Shown here: positions 1-11,617 of the stretch, one piece after another
Layout: the number at the start of each line of letters is the position of its first letter
Numbering within the stretch: position 1 is the stretch's first letter
Source of the DNA: Okapia johnstoni
Lineage: Eukaryota > Chordata > Mammalia > Artiodactyla > Giraffidae
Reading direction: 5' to 3'
Assembly (NCBI GenBank): GCA_024291935.2
Contig: CM044306.1
Coordinates: 992,001 to 1,056,000, forward strand
Length of the DNA stretch: 64,000 bases
The notes under the pieces: model-generated
Told to the model about the DNA's origin: nothing
What the model saw: the letters and a program-made list of their open reading frames with translations, nothing else
Databases searched by the model: none
Made by a program: the position numbers and the translations under genes

Positions 1-13
1 GTTAGGGATGTGC

Positions 14-287
14 AATGGCACCCCACTCCGGTACTCTTGCCTGGAAAATCCCATGGACAGAGGAGCCTGGTAGGCTGCGGTCCATGGGGTCACTAGGAGT
101 CAGACACGACTGAGCGACTTCACTTTCACTTTTCACTTTCATGCATTGGAGAAGGAAATGACAACCCACTCCAGTATCCTTGCCTGGAGAATCCCAGGGA
201 TGGCGGAGCCTGGAGGGCTTCCATCTATGGGGTCTCACAGAGTCAGACACGACTGAAGCGACTTAACAGCAGCAGCAGTAGCAGCAG
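14..287 (+). repeat. Bov-A2 SINE (dimer) with AGC trinucleotide tail
   Basis: Two copies of the Bov-A unit (cccactcc..gtatccttgcctgga..cagacacgactga) lie in tandem, joined by a ttcactttcac-type linker at 118-145. This is the usual Bov-A2 layout. The right end runs into an imperfect AGC/CAG triplet repeat at about 267-287. Such tails often vary in length between animals. Confidence 0.85.
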
Positions 288-1785
288 GGACATGCAGGAG
301 GCAGGGAGCAGAAATCAGCTGTGACTGCCATTGCACACCGTGACCACCACCATCCATATGGGAGGGGCAGGGCTACCCCCAGAGAGAGGGTCCCCCTGGC
401 CCGACCTCCTCGTCAGAGGCAGGAGGGGCTGCCAGGACGAGTGTTCCGTGTGCCCACCATAGTATAAAGCTTGACGTGCGTGTGAGCTTGCGTGTGTTTC
501 CATCTGTGAACTGGCATTTGAGAAGCACTAGCCTACAACCCAGTCAGTTCAAAGAAGTAGATGATTTAAAAATAAACATTATGAGACGGATCTGCGGGCT
601 GACTTTCACTGTTTTCCCGAGATAGTATGCTGGAATCTCTAACTCGTATCTCAGCTGAGGGGAGTGCCAAAAGCAAAGCTGCTTAACTGTTTATCAGATT
701 TTTTAAAATCCTTCTCGCCAAAAAAAAAAAAAAAAAAAAAAAAGGCAGTAAGATGAACACATTAGTAATGAATGCATGGTACCTGGGGGAGCATCAGGTT
801 AAATTTGGAAAATATTTTAAATATTTTCCTCCCTTGAAGGAAGTTACTTTATCCTTAAGATTTTATCAAGCTATAGGACCTCATGGCTCGTGGCCCCTGC
901 GCCCTCGTGGACCGGGGATGGTGCCCCCCGACTCCCTCCCCAAGGACACTCAGTGTCCCCCCGATGGTGATGCTAGCACCCTCTCTGGGCACATTCCCAA
1001 ATACAGTTTCCATCAAAACCGCACGTTTGTTCTTTCTTATCTTAACATTACACGTTAACCTTGCCTTTTCATCTTTCATGTGGTCTTCCCCACTCAACTG
1101 ACTTACCTGTTTTCAAAGAAAAATCTTGCCGTCTTACAGGAATGTAGATAGTGTGGAGACGTGCTGGTGGAGACCCCCCCATGGCCCCCTGCGCCCCCGC
1201 TGGTGCAGACCAGAGCCCAGGCGCAGCCCCATCCCCGTGCCCCGGGTCTTCCACCACCCTGCCCGGCCACCCAGAGGGCACGTGCACCCCCTCCCTCTTA
1301 CTTCTAGGATCTTTGTTCGGTGTTTGCCAAACCCTGCCGAGTACATTGTATTTTAAAGAAGAGTTTTATGAAAATCTTCACTATACTATGATTTGAAAAA
1401 CAAGAGTTAAAAATGAAAGCCTACCCTCTATTTAGAACCCTGTTACTTTTGAGACCTGGTAAGACCACTGACATCTATGCAGAGTTGCAACTGCTTGACA
1501 GTAATGATGAACTATCATAGCTTTCAATGGTTAGGTTGCTCCCAGCATTAGCTCCATATAACTTTGCTTTTGCTTCCCCAAATACTAATTTTCAATATCC
1601 ACGTGGAAATGTTCTAATCCACTTCCTCTAAAGCTAACACAGGGTAGATGTTTAGTTGAGTTGTGGCATTTTGTTCTATGATTTTTAACATGATTCAATC
1701 AAACCCAGCAGGGTTTGATTATGATTGTGTATGTCAGTTTTTGTTTTTCTGAGAAACTTTTTGCATTATCATTCTATGAAAAGAC

Positions 1786-1991
1786 TGTGCGTGCTCAGGC
1801 GTGTCTGACTCTTTATGACCCCATAGACTGTAGCTCTCCAGGCTCCTCTGTCCATGGAATTTTCCAGGCAAGAATCCTGGAGTGGGTTGCCATTTCCTCC
1901 TCCAGGGGATCTTCCCGACCCAGAGATTGAACCTGTGTGTCTTGAATCTGCAGGTGGATTCTTTACCACTGAGCCTCCTGGGAAGCCCTGT
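1786..1991 (-). repeat. Bov-tA SINE
   Basis: Antisense copy. It reads from a cgtgctcagg..gtgtctgactctttatgacc end to a tRNA-derived end, ctttaccactgagcctcctgggaagccc. Both the BovB-derived half and the tRNA-Glu-like half are present. Confidence 0.9.
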
Positions 1992-2691
1992 GAAACCCTA
2001 TGAAAAGACTAGATTATCTCAATATAATCATACTATATTATAATCATAATATAATTGTGGATCATATTTCCATGACTTCAATATCTATCAAGTGCCAGTA
2101 ATGTGCACTGAAGAGAAGATAGTCTGTCTTACACTCGAGGGCTACAGCCAAGACCTAATTAATCTAGTTAGCGTGATTACTTCTCAAAGTAAACCTAAAA
2201 CTACTTCTAAAGTTATCCACATTTCAGTCACCTCTCTAAATTCATCGCATCTGTCAGCCTCTCAAACAATTTCTTGTGAGGCATTTTACCTAAAGTGTTT
2301 TGAAACTCTTCCTGTATCATCTTCATAAGTTTTAAAATGCAACTTTCCAAAGATAATCTCATTATTTCTCCCAAAGCAATCTCATTATTCCTGCAAAGAA
2401 TGTAAGGTTTCATTTTTTAACAAAAGCAAGCATGTTCCTTTCAGAACATCCTGCCCTTCACCCGTTGTTCCTTCCAAAACATGCAGTGACTTCTTTTTGA
2501 TGAATGCACGTCATAGATCTTCTGAAAGGAAGAAACCCATATCTCGTGTCCTTGTGGTTATTTGAAGAGCTCCCAAATTTTTTTTTTTTTGTCTTCAGTC
2601 TTGGTCAGTTAGAAGCGAATCTAAATCTTAGTAATTTGTAAAGACATGAAATTACTTTGTGCTTTAACAATGCATCGTGTAATCATGGTGT

Positions 2692-3235
2692 TCAGTTCAG
2701 TTCAGTCGCTCGGTCATGTCCAGCTGCTTGCGACCCCATGAATCGCAGCACCCCAGGGCTCCCTGTCCATCACAACTCCCGGAGTCTACCCAAACCCACG
2801 CCCATTAAGTCGGTGATGCCATCCAGCCATCTCATCCTCTGTCATCCCCTTCTCCTCCTGCCTCAATCCTTCCCAGCATGAGGGTCTTTTTCAATGAGTC
2901 AACTCTTCTCATGAGGTGGCCAAAGTCTTGGTTTCAGCTTCAACATCAGTCCTTCCAATGAACACCCAGGACTGATCTCCTTTAGGATGGATCTCCTTGC
3001 AGTCCAAGGGACTCTCAAGAGTCTTCTCCAACACCACAGTTCAAAAGCATCAATTCTTCAGTGCTCAGCTTTCTTCACCGTCCAACTCTCGCATCCATAC
3101 ATGACCACTGGAAAAACCATAGCCTTGACTAGACGAGCCTTTGTTGGCAAAGCAATGTCTCTGCTTTTTAATATGCTATCAAGGTTGATCATAACCTTCC
3201 TTCCAAGGAGTAAGTGTCTTTTAATTTCATGGTGA
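2692..3235 (-). mobile_element. BovB (RTE LINE) 3' fragment
   Basis: Antisense 3' end of BovB, starting with the ttcagttcagttcagtcgct tail. It holds the reverse complement of the C-terminal ORF region. In the - strand translation, residues such as VMYGCESWTVKKAEH are still readable at about 3058-3120. Truncated at its 5' side near 3235, so not mobile. Confidence 0.9.
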
Positions 3236-3827
3236 GGGATGTACAAATCGACAGGTGGTGAAGTTGCACAGACATAAACACACAGGCACAGTGAACACAC
3301 TACAGAACTCGTCACTTCTACCACGTTTTAGTTTACTCAACTTGAAACAGTGCAATAGGCATTGAAATAGTTATTGTTACTATTTGGCCCCAGGTTCTTA
3401 TGAAATATCCATCTTGGGTTTCATGTGGGGCAGAGGGCGTCTGGCTCCTCCTTATCTCTGGCTCTCTGGCTCCGCGACTGCGAGCTGATCATTCTGTGCC
3501 TCAGTTTTTGACATTTACTCTAAGAATTTAACCTTCCCTGTTTTGTAGAAGTGCTATGAGAATGAACTGAATTGATGCCAACTTGGAAACATTTAATCAG
3601 AATTCAAAAAACAGATGAAAACATCTTGATTCTCAGTAAATGAATCTGTCTGCTCCTTGAAGAAGGTTCCAGTTTGCATTTAAAAAGTTAATATATTCTG
3701 TCATTTATTTCACACTTGTATTCCATTTGATTATTTCCAAAGTTTAGGTGTTGGACTCAGTCACAGTGAGCTTGCGCACTTCTCAAAGCACAGATGTCCC
3801 TTGTTGGGGTGAACGCTCTATTTGTCA

Positions 3828-4036
3828 CTGTGTGTGCTCAGTGGTTCGGTCGTGTCCAATGCTTCAACCCTATGAACTGTAGCCACCAGGCTGCTCTGTC
3901 CAGGCAAGAGTACTGGGGTAGATTGCCATGCCCTTCTCCAGGGGATCTTCCCGACCCAGGGACTGAACCCGCATCCCTTGTGTCTGCTGCTTTGGCAGGC
4001 GGGGTCTTTACCACTAGCACCACCTGGGAACTCCAT
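3828..4036 (-). repeat. Bov-tA SINE
   Basis: Antisense copy, full length in outline, ending ctttaccactagcaccacctgggaactcc. It is moderately diverged, with gctcagtggttcggtcgtg at its left end. Confidence 0.9.
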
Positions 4037-5184
4037 GTCAACAGTAACAACCAATGTTTCTACAGGACTTGGCTTCTGGAAGACTCCAGACAGTTCCTGT
4101 TCACTGCCTCATAATACTGTACTCTAGTTTTGTTCTCAAAACACGGTTGAAAAACTGAGCTTCAAGGAAAACACAGAACTGAGTGGTCCAGTGTTTCTCG
4201 CCAGCCAGCCCTTCTCCAGTAGACCCAGCAGTGCAAGGACCTAAGCCACCATGAAAGTCGTCTCTTCTTTTATTAGAAGGGAAAGCCGTTGTCTGCTTCT
4301 GAAAGGAAGTTTGTTGAATTGCTGTTGAGTTTTAAAGGAAATGGAGACATCCAAACCCAAAGAGAGTAATGCTCCCACTAAACCTGTTAAAGAGAGAGGG
4401 CCCTCACCCAATTATTTGAGGCCGCAGAGGGGACCCAGTGACGGAAGAGAGCCAGCCCCCCATTGTGGAGGAGCCACAGCAGGCTCTGTGGCCCCAAAAT
4501 AAACTTTCAGGCATCTATGAGTCAGGAAGAAAGCAACCTGTTGGGAGCAATATCAGGATAAACTCTTCAACCCCGAAACCTTGTTTAAAAGGAAGACGGA
4601 GGGAGCTAGCCAAGGGGAAGCTCCTAGCATGGCAGCCCACCCGGGTGGCAGCGGGACTCTGCCTGTCTCCTAGTTGTGCGCTGGGCTCTTTCTCTGCCTC
4701 CGTTTCCCCTTCTGTGGAAGACGGGCGGTGATGGTGCTAGCTGCACAGTAGTAACTGGCACCGGAACGGTGGTGCTTAGCACAGTACTCGAGCGCGAGCA
4801 CACACTCAAAACCACTGTGCAGAACCAGGCGGCTGTGAAGAATGCACTCTGATGATTTTCTTTGGTTATTAGCGTTCAATGTATTATGAAAGGCAAAATA
4901 GCTTTTTTTTCCACTCCAGCAAGAATGTTTCTCGGTAAAATAAATCCTGACACATTTCATATTTTCAGGATCACAGATGTTCTTTCCCCCGATGAGTAAA
5001 TACTGTGGAATGTTATAGTGGGAACGGCTTCCAAGCGAGTTTGGTTCAGCAGTTGCTCACCATTCACAGCCTTCCCGTGTGGAGTCTCGTGCACTGGTGC
5101 ACGCGGCGCTCACTGCGGCCGTGCCTCTCTGTGGGCGCGCCCAGGAGGCTGGGTGCACGAGGCAGGCCGTGTCTCTCGTTGCAG

Positions 5185-5334
5185 GTGATAGCCGAGCTGC
5201 AGGCCACCGTCTCCTCGCTGCGGGAGGACAGCAACCGGCAGCAGCTCACAGCCGAGCGGCGGCTCCAGGATGTCGTGCGCAAGTTGGAAGATGAGAAGCA
5301 GCAGCTGATCAGAGAGAACGAGCGAGCCGTTCAG
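5185..5334 (+). CDS. CEP112: CEP112 internal coding exon (50 codons, coiled coil)
   Basis: The protein is a long coiled-coil component of the centrosome. No enzymatic role is expected. The exon opens after a good acceptor (tctctcgttgcag) with codon GTG and closes at cag|gtaagg, a strong donor. It is 150 bp, phase 0 at both ends. The translation starts VIAELQATVSSLRED and ends QQLIRENERAVQ. It is rich in Glu, Gln, Arg and Lys, with Leu/Val/Ile at heptad-like spacing, has no Pro or Gly, and so reads as uninterrupted coiled coil. The open frame extends into both introns, but the composition changes sharply at the splice sites (Cys-, Pro- and Gly-rich outside). The gene name rests on recognition of the sequence joined to the two later exons. 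An alternative acceptor at the internal ctgcag (5197-5202) would also keep the frame but is less likely. Confidence 0.87.
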
Positions 5335-6712
5335 GTAAGGCGCTTTCGTGTGGCTGCTGGCTGGCTAGGCGGCCGCAGGCACTGGTGTCCGTCGCGCTCG
5401 CTGGCCTCACGTGCGCTGGGCTCTGATGCAGCTGGCCCTGCGAGGCCACATGCCCACGGGGACAGGCCACCACAAGCCCAGCATGCTCACAGCCAACACA
5501 TGCTTGAGAGAAGCCCCATGCCCACCCCAGGCCCCTTGGAGCCGCCTCTGGCCAGAGCAAGCACGTTGGCACCGCTGGCCGGTAAACGCACAGGCAGCTC
5601 CCGTTTACCTGCCGATTTCCCACCATGTCCCCCGACCTTGCGGGGGTCTGATGCGTGGACACCGGCTCTGTGGCAGTGAGGCCCCTGGGCAGGTCTACGG
5701 TCACAGGGCAGCGTCATCCTGACTTCACTGCAGAGAACATGGATGTAAGCGTCTGCGTCATGCGGGGTTTAATGTGAGGGTGAGCGTCCGGAGCCTTTAT
5801 AAGTAACATTTAAAGAGAACAAAGCATATTAAAGAATTCCCAGCAAAAGTGCTCAGCTCATGTAGGGTAATCATATTAGTACAAAGCACAGGAAAAGAGA
5901 AGGAGCATTTGGGCTTTCTCACGCATTTTCTGCCAGTCCCTTCATCTTTGGCTTCTGGCTTCTGGCCTGTTGTAGGCCATCCGCCTGATTTGGGGCAAAG
6001 TCAGTGTCAGTGTCGCTTGCTTTTTCGTATATACCCCTTATGCCTGGACAGCGGCGACTAGAAGGAAAAACCTTAAGATGTGGACAAAACCTTTGAGGCC
6101 CGTATCCCCTGCCTCCTAACCAGGGATGAGGCCGTATTTTGTCGTTCATGAGATTTTCCCTGTATTTTTACATCTGTGAGCATTTCTTTCCCCCCTATAT
6201 GTGATGAGACGAAAAAAAGGTGTTTATTTTTTCATATTCTGATAATTTTTTTTAAATCTTTGAATTTTCATTTATAAATGCAGGAAAAAGTCTGCATTGG
6301 TCTGTAGAACTCTTTTGCGTTGTACGAACTAAGTTGACTACTTTCTTTCAACTCTTTTTCTATATAAAGATTACATTTTAAGTGAATTTCTTTTCTACTC
6401 GAAATCCAAATACCACATGGTAGGTAATTTCCAAATTTTAAATAAATAATTAGATCCCAACATATGAAAAAGGGAAAACATCAATTTGCTCCGTAACAAC
6501 ATAATTTCTAGTATTGTTTATTAAAGATTAAAAAAATCGTGAAAGAAATATAATTCATATAACTGCCTAGTTTTGTTTATTTTTGCAGTTGTAATCCATT
6601 TACCTATTAAAATGGAAAAACCTTTTGATCCTAATTTCCAGCCAACTGTCAAATCATAAAGACTAAAGTTGAAGTTAAAAGATGACAGACATACATTGAC
6701 ACACATACATCG

Positions 6713-6923
6713 CACTTCCCCAGTGGCTCAGTGGGTAAAGAATCCGCCTGCGATGCAGGAGGCACGGTAGTTGCAGGTTTGATCCCTGAGTTGGGAAGAT
6801 CCCCTGGAGAAGGAGATGGCAACCCGCTCCAGTATTTTTGCTTGGAAAACCCCACGGACAGAGGAGCCTGGTGGGCTACAGTCCATGGGGTCGCAAACAG
6901 TCAGACATGACTAAGCATGCAGG
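6713..6923 (+). repeat. Bov-tA SINE
   Basis: Sense copy. tRNA-like head cttccccagtggctcagtgg, then taaagaatccgcctgc, and a BovB-derived tail ending cagacatgactaagcatgc. An AT-rich simple stretch, catatacatatatatatatt, follows at about 6930-6952. Confidence 0.9.
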
Positions 6924-7149
6924 AACGGCATACATATACATATATATATATTTATCTTTGTCATATATAATGAGCAAAACTTAGATACCTGAAAATAATT
7001 AAAATTGCAGTGTAGATAAGATGTAGTTGAGTTTTGATTCGTTCACTTATACTATGGTTGAAGTGCATGACTTTTTCTTTACTAACCTCTATCAGTGTGT
7101 TAATGTGTTAACACTTGTTGACTTGCTTTTTTTTTAGGCTATATCACAA

Positions 7150-7345
7150 AAAATAATAAGAATGATAGCTAGTATTTCTTCAACAAGTACTGTGTACCAG
7201 GCTCTCTGCAAAACATTTCCATTCATCCTATGTCCCATTGTCTCATTTAAGTCTTATAATAATCTTGACAAGGAAGGCATTTCCAGTGTCTCATCTTACA
7301 GATGGAAAAGTCAAGGCTCTGGGGTGAAGTGACCACCGAGGACAG
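7150..7345 (-). repeat. MIR-type SINE, antisense
   Basis: Diverged match to the antisense MIR pattern: agctagtatttcttcaacaa, gtaccaggctctctgc, then tctcatttaagtcttataa and cttacagatggaaaagtcaagg. An ancient mammalian repeat, recognised by order of landmarks. Confidence 0.6.
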
Positions 7346-8351
7346 GTTCAGTGTCTTCTGACGCGAGAGCGGCGATTTTACCGCGCACAGAAGCCCCGTG
7401 TCCACACTGCCTGTGACAGCAGGCCAGTGTGTGGGTGCACCCGTGAGCTTGGGAGTCCTTGCTCTCATTTCCCGGCTGCCAGAGGGGGGAGCACCTTTGC
7501 AGCAGTTGTTCCTCTTGGCATCCTAGTTGTGTGTGATTTGCAGACACAGATACACAGATGGAGTTAGATACTCAGAGACACAGTCACCAAATGGTTTTCT
7601 GAGACTGAGTACCTTTGTCTGCATACACATTCCAGGAAGCTGACAAGGCCCTACTATTTGTAGTGTTAGATATCAATGTATTCAAATGTCCGTTGTCAGC
7701 AGTGCTCTAAGAACAGTGTGCATGCTGCCTGGGAAGTGTGCCTCTGCCCACCTTCCGGGTTGGAGGATGGGGTGGGGGTAGGCCCAGCGGCATGCCGAGC
7801 AGGCCATCAGAGGCTTCCCGTGGGCACGCGGGCCTTTCGTCACAGGCTTTAGGGGAGCTTACAGGACCGCCGGTCTGGAGAATAGTTTGGAGTACCTCTC
7901 TAGTCAGTCACCCCAGAGACATGCTGTTTCCAGGATCCACCCCGTGTGGCAGGCAAAGACGTGCCCGAGCTTTAGCCAGAAGGATGCTCCTCACGCTCAC
8001 ATGTCTATCGCGGAGCTCGAGTTACGGGAAAGGCCCCCACAGCAGCAGCATTCCCCATCTCCTTTCCGTGCTGTACTTTCCACCCTCGCACATCAGCTGA
8101 AAACTGAGCAGTGTAGGAGACGATGCTGGAGAAGGATACATAAAGATCTTAAAGATGTTCACAAGAGAGTTTTCAATGAAAATGCAATTTACACAACATT
8201 AAGTACATAAGAGGTTGTCTTTGCCCCCAAAAACGTACATATAAAGAGAAGAAAGGCTGGAATTATGTGTCAGCATTTTGCTGGTAGATACTCTTAGTGG
8301 TGGAATTTCTGGTAATTTTCCTGTCTTAGCTCTATACTTTAGTTCTTTTTT

Positions 8352-8448
8352 TAAATTAATTTCTTTTAATTGGAGAGTAATTACTTTACAATATTGTGAT
8401 GGTTTTGCCTAAACGTGAATTGGCCACCGGTATACAAGTGTCCCCCTA
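8352..8448 (-). repeat. Ruminant L1 3' end fragment
   Basis: About 95 bp resembling the antisense 3' end of ruminant L1: ttttaattggagagtaattac, tacaatattgtgatggtttt, then ggccaccggtatacaagtg. Flanked by a short direct repeat (ctatactttagttct at 8331-8345 and ctatactttagttct at 8446-8460), which supports target-primed insertion. Confidence 0.7.
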
Positions 8449-9624
8449 TACTTTAGTTCTAACAACACTTTTACAACAAGAGACAGTAAAAATTGTTTGC
8501 TAGAAAAGAAAACACCTTAGCCTGAAGGCATTCAGAGGTGGACATCAGGGAATCCTGCCGCTGAGACCCACAGCGGACGTGAGCCTTGCTGTCTAGGAAA
8601 CTGCTGCGGAGGGGAACTCCTGGGGCGCAGAGAGAGTTCTAGGAGCACAGTCACCCGAGCAGACCCTTTACGCTGGAGCACACCTGGTCTTAAGAGCAGA
8701 AGTCCTCATCACTTGTCCACTGCTTCAGTTCCTCCTCACCTTCAGAGATGAGCTTCTGAAGGGATCCCTCGCTGCTGTGTAACAAGTCGCCCCAGAACCT
8801 GGGGGTTTAGAGCAACAGCTGTTATGCGCCCGAGTCCTCGCGGCAGGAATGCGGGCGGTGATGGGCGGGCGGCTGTGCTCAGAAGGCGGCGGCGGGTGCG
8901 CCCTGGTCAGCGTACTGCTCCCGGAAGCTGGGCCGGGCTGCAGGCCCAGGACTGTGCACGGCCTCTTTTGTTTTGTTTTAAGAAAATCTACTCTATTGTT
9001 TTTGTAAAAATGGATAACGACACGTGCTCATGAATAATTCCAAGTGCAGTGGGGAAAGGGAGAAATACCTGAAGTCACCGCGGAGTTCATCCAGCCGCCT
9101 TAGCAGTCAGGTGAGGTCATTTCAGGCGCCGACTGTTGCAGGGAGAAAGGAGAGCCAGACGCACTGGTGGGCTGGGTTAACACTCTAGACTCTGTATTCG
9201 CGTTAGGGTTAGAAAAATCTCAAGGTGATTTCACTTAAATTCAGCAGATGGGTGAATCTAGAGTAAAACAGGAAGAGCCGTTTACTTTGGGGCAGAATTT
9301 GAGTTTTGGCTGAAAACTGAGTGCATCAGAGTAACACACGTGCTCCCTTGACCCTCTTCACTCCTCTTGCCAGGGTGCACACTGTCTGGGTTTACGACGC
9401 TCACGGTTTGTCTTTAACTGTAACCTTATTTAATACCCACACTGTCTTTAAAGGATGTGGTGCTTCCCTCTAGGCCTTTTATAATCAGCCTCCCACACTC
9501 CCACCCCCGAACTTCTTCCTTTCATGTGGTTCCAAACGGGCTGGATTTCATGGGCAAGTGGTTCCTTCAGGACTCACCGTGCTGCCTTCCCTGAGTGTTT
9601 CCATGTTTAACAACGTCTTCCAGG

Positions 9625-9815
9625 ACGTCCCTGGTGATCCAGCGGTTGAGAATCCACCTTCTGATGCAAGGGGTGAGAGTTTGGTCCCTAGTTGAGGAGC
9701 TAAGATCCCACATGCCTTACAGCCAAAAAAACCATAAAAACAACAGAAGCAATATTGTAACAAATTCAGTAAAGACTAAAAGTGGCCCATATTAAAAAAA
9801 AAAAATCTTAAAAAA
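9625..9815 (+). repeat. CHR-type tRNA-derived SINE
   Basis: tRNA-like head gtccctggtgatccagcggttgagaatcc with recognisable A- and B-box-like segments, then agctaagatcccacatgcc and an A-rich tail with AAAATCTTAAAAAAAAG (about 9793-9826). Diverged but full in outline. Confidence 0.65.
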
Positions 9816-10326
9816 AAGTTTTAAAAAAGTCTGCTGATGAACCCTTAGGTTTGAATGACCTGCGAGATGGACATAGTGTTCTTATCTTCACTTTCACCTG
9901 AAAACTTAGATGTTGCTCACCTGGCACATAAAACTGCCGTGGGGAAAACCAGGCAAGGGTTGAGCTTTCCTAGGTCCGTGGTTTGCTTTTTCTAGGGGAT
10001 TCCTGAAGAAGTCTGTCTTTATCATTAAGCTTAATAGATTAACACGGATAAATTCTGCTTTTAACCAGGATCCCTCTAAATGCTAAGCATTCCATATCAA
10101 CTGTCTCTGAAGCGCAGCGAACCTCCCCTCCGTAGTAACACTTACTGGTAGAGTCTCTGCATTTTCTGGAGCCTAGGGAAGGGGTGGGCGAGCTGGAGCA
10201 GAGGGTGCTCGCAGGCTGGCCGGGCTGACGGCTCTTTCTGAGTTCACACTGCCTTAAAGGGCGTGGGGGCAGCGGCATGTCATCCTGGGGATTGAGTTGT
10301 CCTAATTTGGTGTCCATATACTGTGG

Positions 10327-10772
10327 TTTTTCCAGTAGTCATGTACGGACGTGAGAGTTAGACCGTAAGGGAGGCTGAGCACTAAAGAATTGATGCTTTC
10401 ACACTCTGGTGCTGAATCAAGACACTTCAGAGTCCCTTGGACCGCAAGGAGCTCAAGCCAGTCAATCCTAAAGGAAATCAGCCCTGAACATTCATTGGAA
10501 AAACTGATGCTTAAGCTGAAGCTCCAGTACTTTGCCCAACTGATGTGAAGAGCCAGCTCACTGGAAAAAAACCTGATGCTGGGAAAGATTGAGGGCAGGA
10601 GTGGGAGGAGGCAACAGGCAGCAGAGGGTGAGATGGCTGGATGGCATCATGGACTCAATGGACATGGGTTTGAGCAAACTCCAGGAGATGGTAAAGGACA
10701 GGGAAGCCTAGTGTGCTGCAGTCCGTGGGGTTGCAAAGAGTCAGATACAACTTAGCGACTGAACAACAACAA
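10327..10772 (+). mobile_element. BovB (RTE LINE) 3' fragment
   Basis: Sense 3' end of BovB from ttttccagtagtcatgtacg to the ctgaacaacaacaa tail. It carries the C-terminal ORF region with several stops and indels. 5'-truncated and dead. Confidence 0.9.
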
Positions 10773-11437
10773 TTTTAATTTCTAATGTAGTAAATATTAT
10801 ACATATAACCCACATACACAAAACCTCTTTGGGTTCTTAATTTCTTAAAAGTGTAAAGGGAACCAGAGACCAAAGGCTTTGAGAGTCGCTTGTCTAGCCG
10901 TCGCCCTTCTCTTGACCATATCGATAGCCCGCCCTCTACCTTCACGCTCCCTGCGGAGCTGTGGGCTCCACGGAGAGTCCTTTCCCTTAAGATTTCAATG
11001 TCATCCTCTGTGACGAGTCAGGGTGAGAAGATCATGCCAGATTTGTGCCTTCCTCTAGTGAAGTTTCCACTGCACCCTGGTGCTGTCCCCGAGTCCTCAT
11101 CCGAAGCCTTGCTGTGGGATGTTCTGCACACCAGGGTCTGCACGTCTAGGGGATGACGTGGAGCTCGTCTCTATCTATGGGTAGGGACAGAGCGGCACCC
11201 AGACCCACGTGCAAAGTGATACCCACGAACCCCGTGAATGGGACGGACAGAAACTGAAGCCTCCGTCACACATTCTGAAACAGTTGGTGGTCCCGAGAGG
11301 ATTTGGGGATTGAAAGAGGAGGTCGTGCCGGATTCTGCTTCCTTCTGTCACCAAGCAGACCCTAAGCTTCTTGAGCACAAGCACTTACCGCCGGGTTTGT
11401 TTCAGTGGAAGTTCTAGAAATAGACTGAATAAATGAA

Positions 11438-11617
11438 TGATGAAAAGTGAAAGTGGCTCAGTCGTGTCCAACTCCCTGCGACCCCATGGACTATAGAGTC
11501 CATGGCATTTTCCAGGCCAGAATACTGGAGTGGGTAGCCTTTCCCTTCTCCAGGGGATCTTCCCAACCCAGGGATGAACCCAAGTCTCCTGCATTGCAGG
11601 TGGATTCTTTACCAGCC
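11438..11617 (-). repeat. Bov-tA SINE
   Basis: Antisense copy from tgaaaagtgaaagtggctcag to the tRNA-like gcattgcaggtggattctttacc. It lacks the last bases of the usual tRNA head. Confidence 0.88.

Larger units (their letters stand above)
1..5184 (+). other. CEP112: Partial CEP112 intron upstream of the first visible exon
   Basis: The stretch ends in a normal acceptor: a pyrimidine-rich run followed by ttgcag at 5179-5184. Apart from the Bov-A2, Bov-tA and BovB copies listed separately, the segments 288-1785, 1993-2690, 3236-3827 and 4037-5150 look like unique intron with stop codons in every frame at short spacing. A run of 24 A lies at 720-743. Nothing else coding is supported. The assignment to this gene depends on the exon calls. 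Confidence 0.75.

Noticed and set aside
5005..5679. A 224-codon open frame around the first exon
   Set aside because: Only 5185-5334 reads as coiled coil and is bounded by splice sites. The flanking parts are Cys/Pro/Arg/His-rich read-through into intron.
8755..8820. gctgctgtgtaacaagtcgc..ttagagcaacagc as an old LTR or DNA-element end
   Set aside because: It resembles a common mammalian repeat word, but I cannot assign a family or borders.
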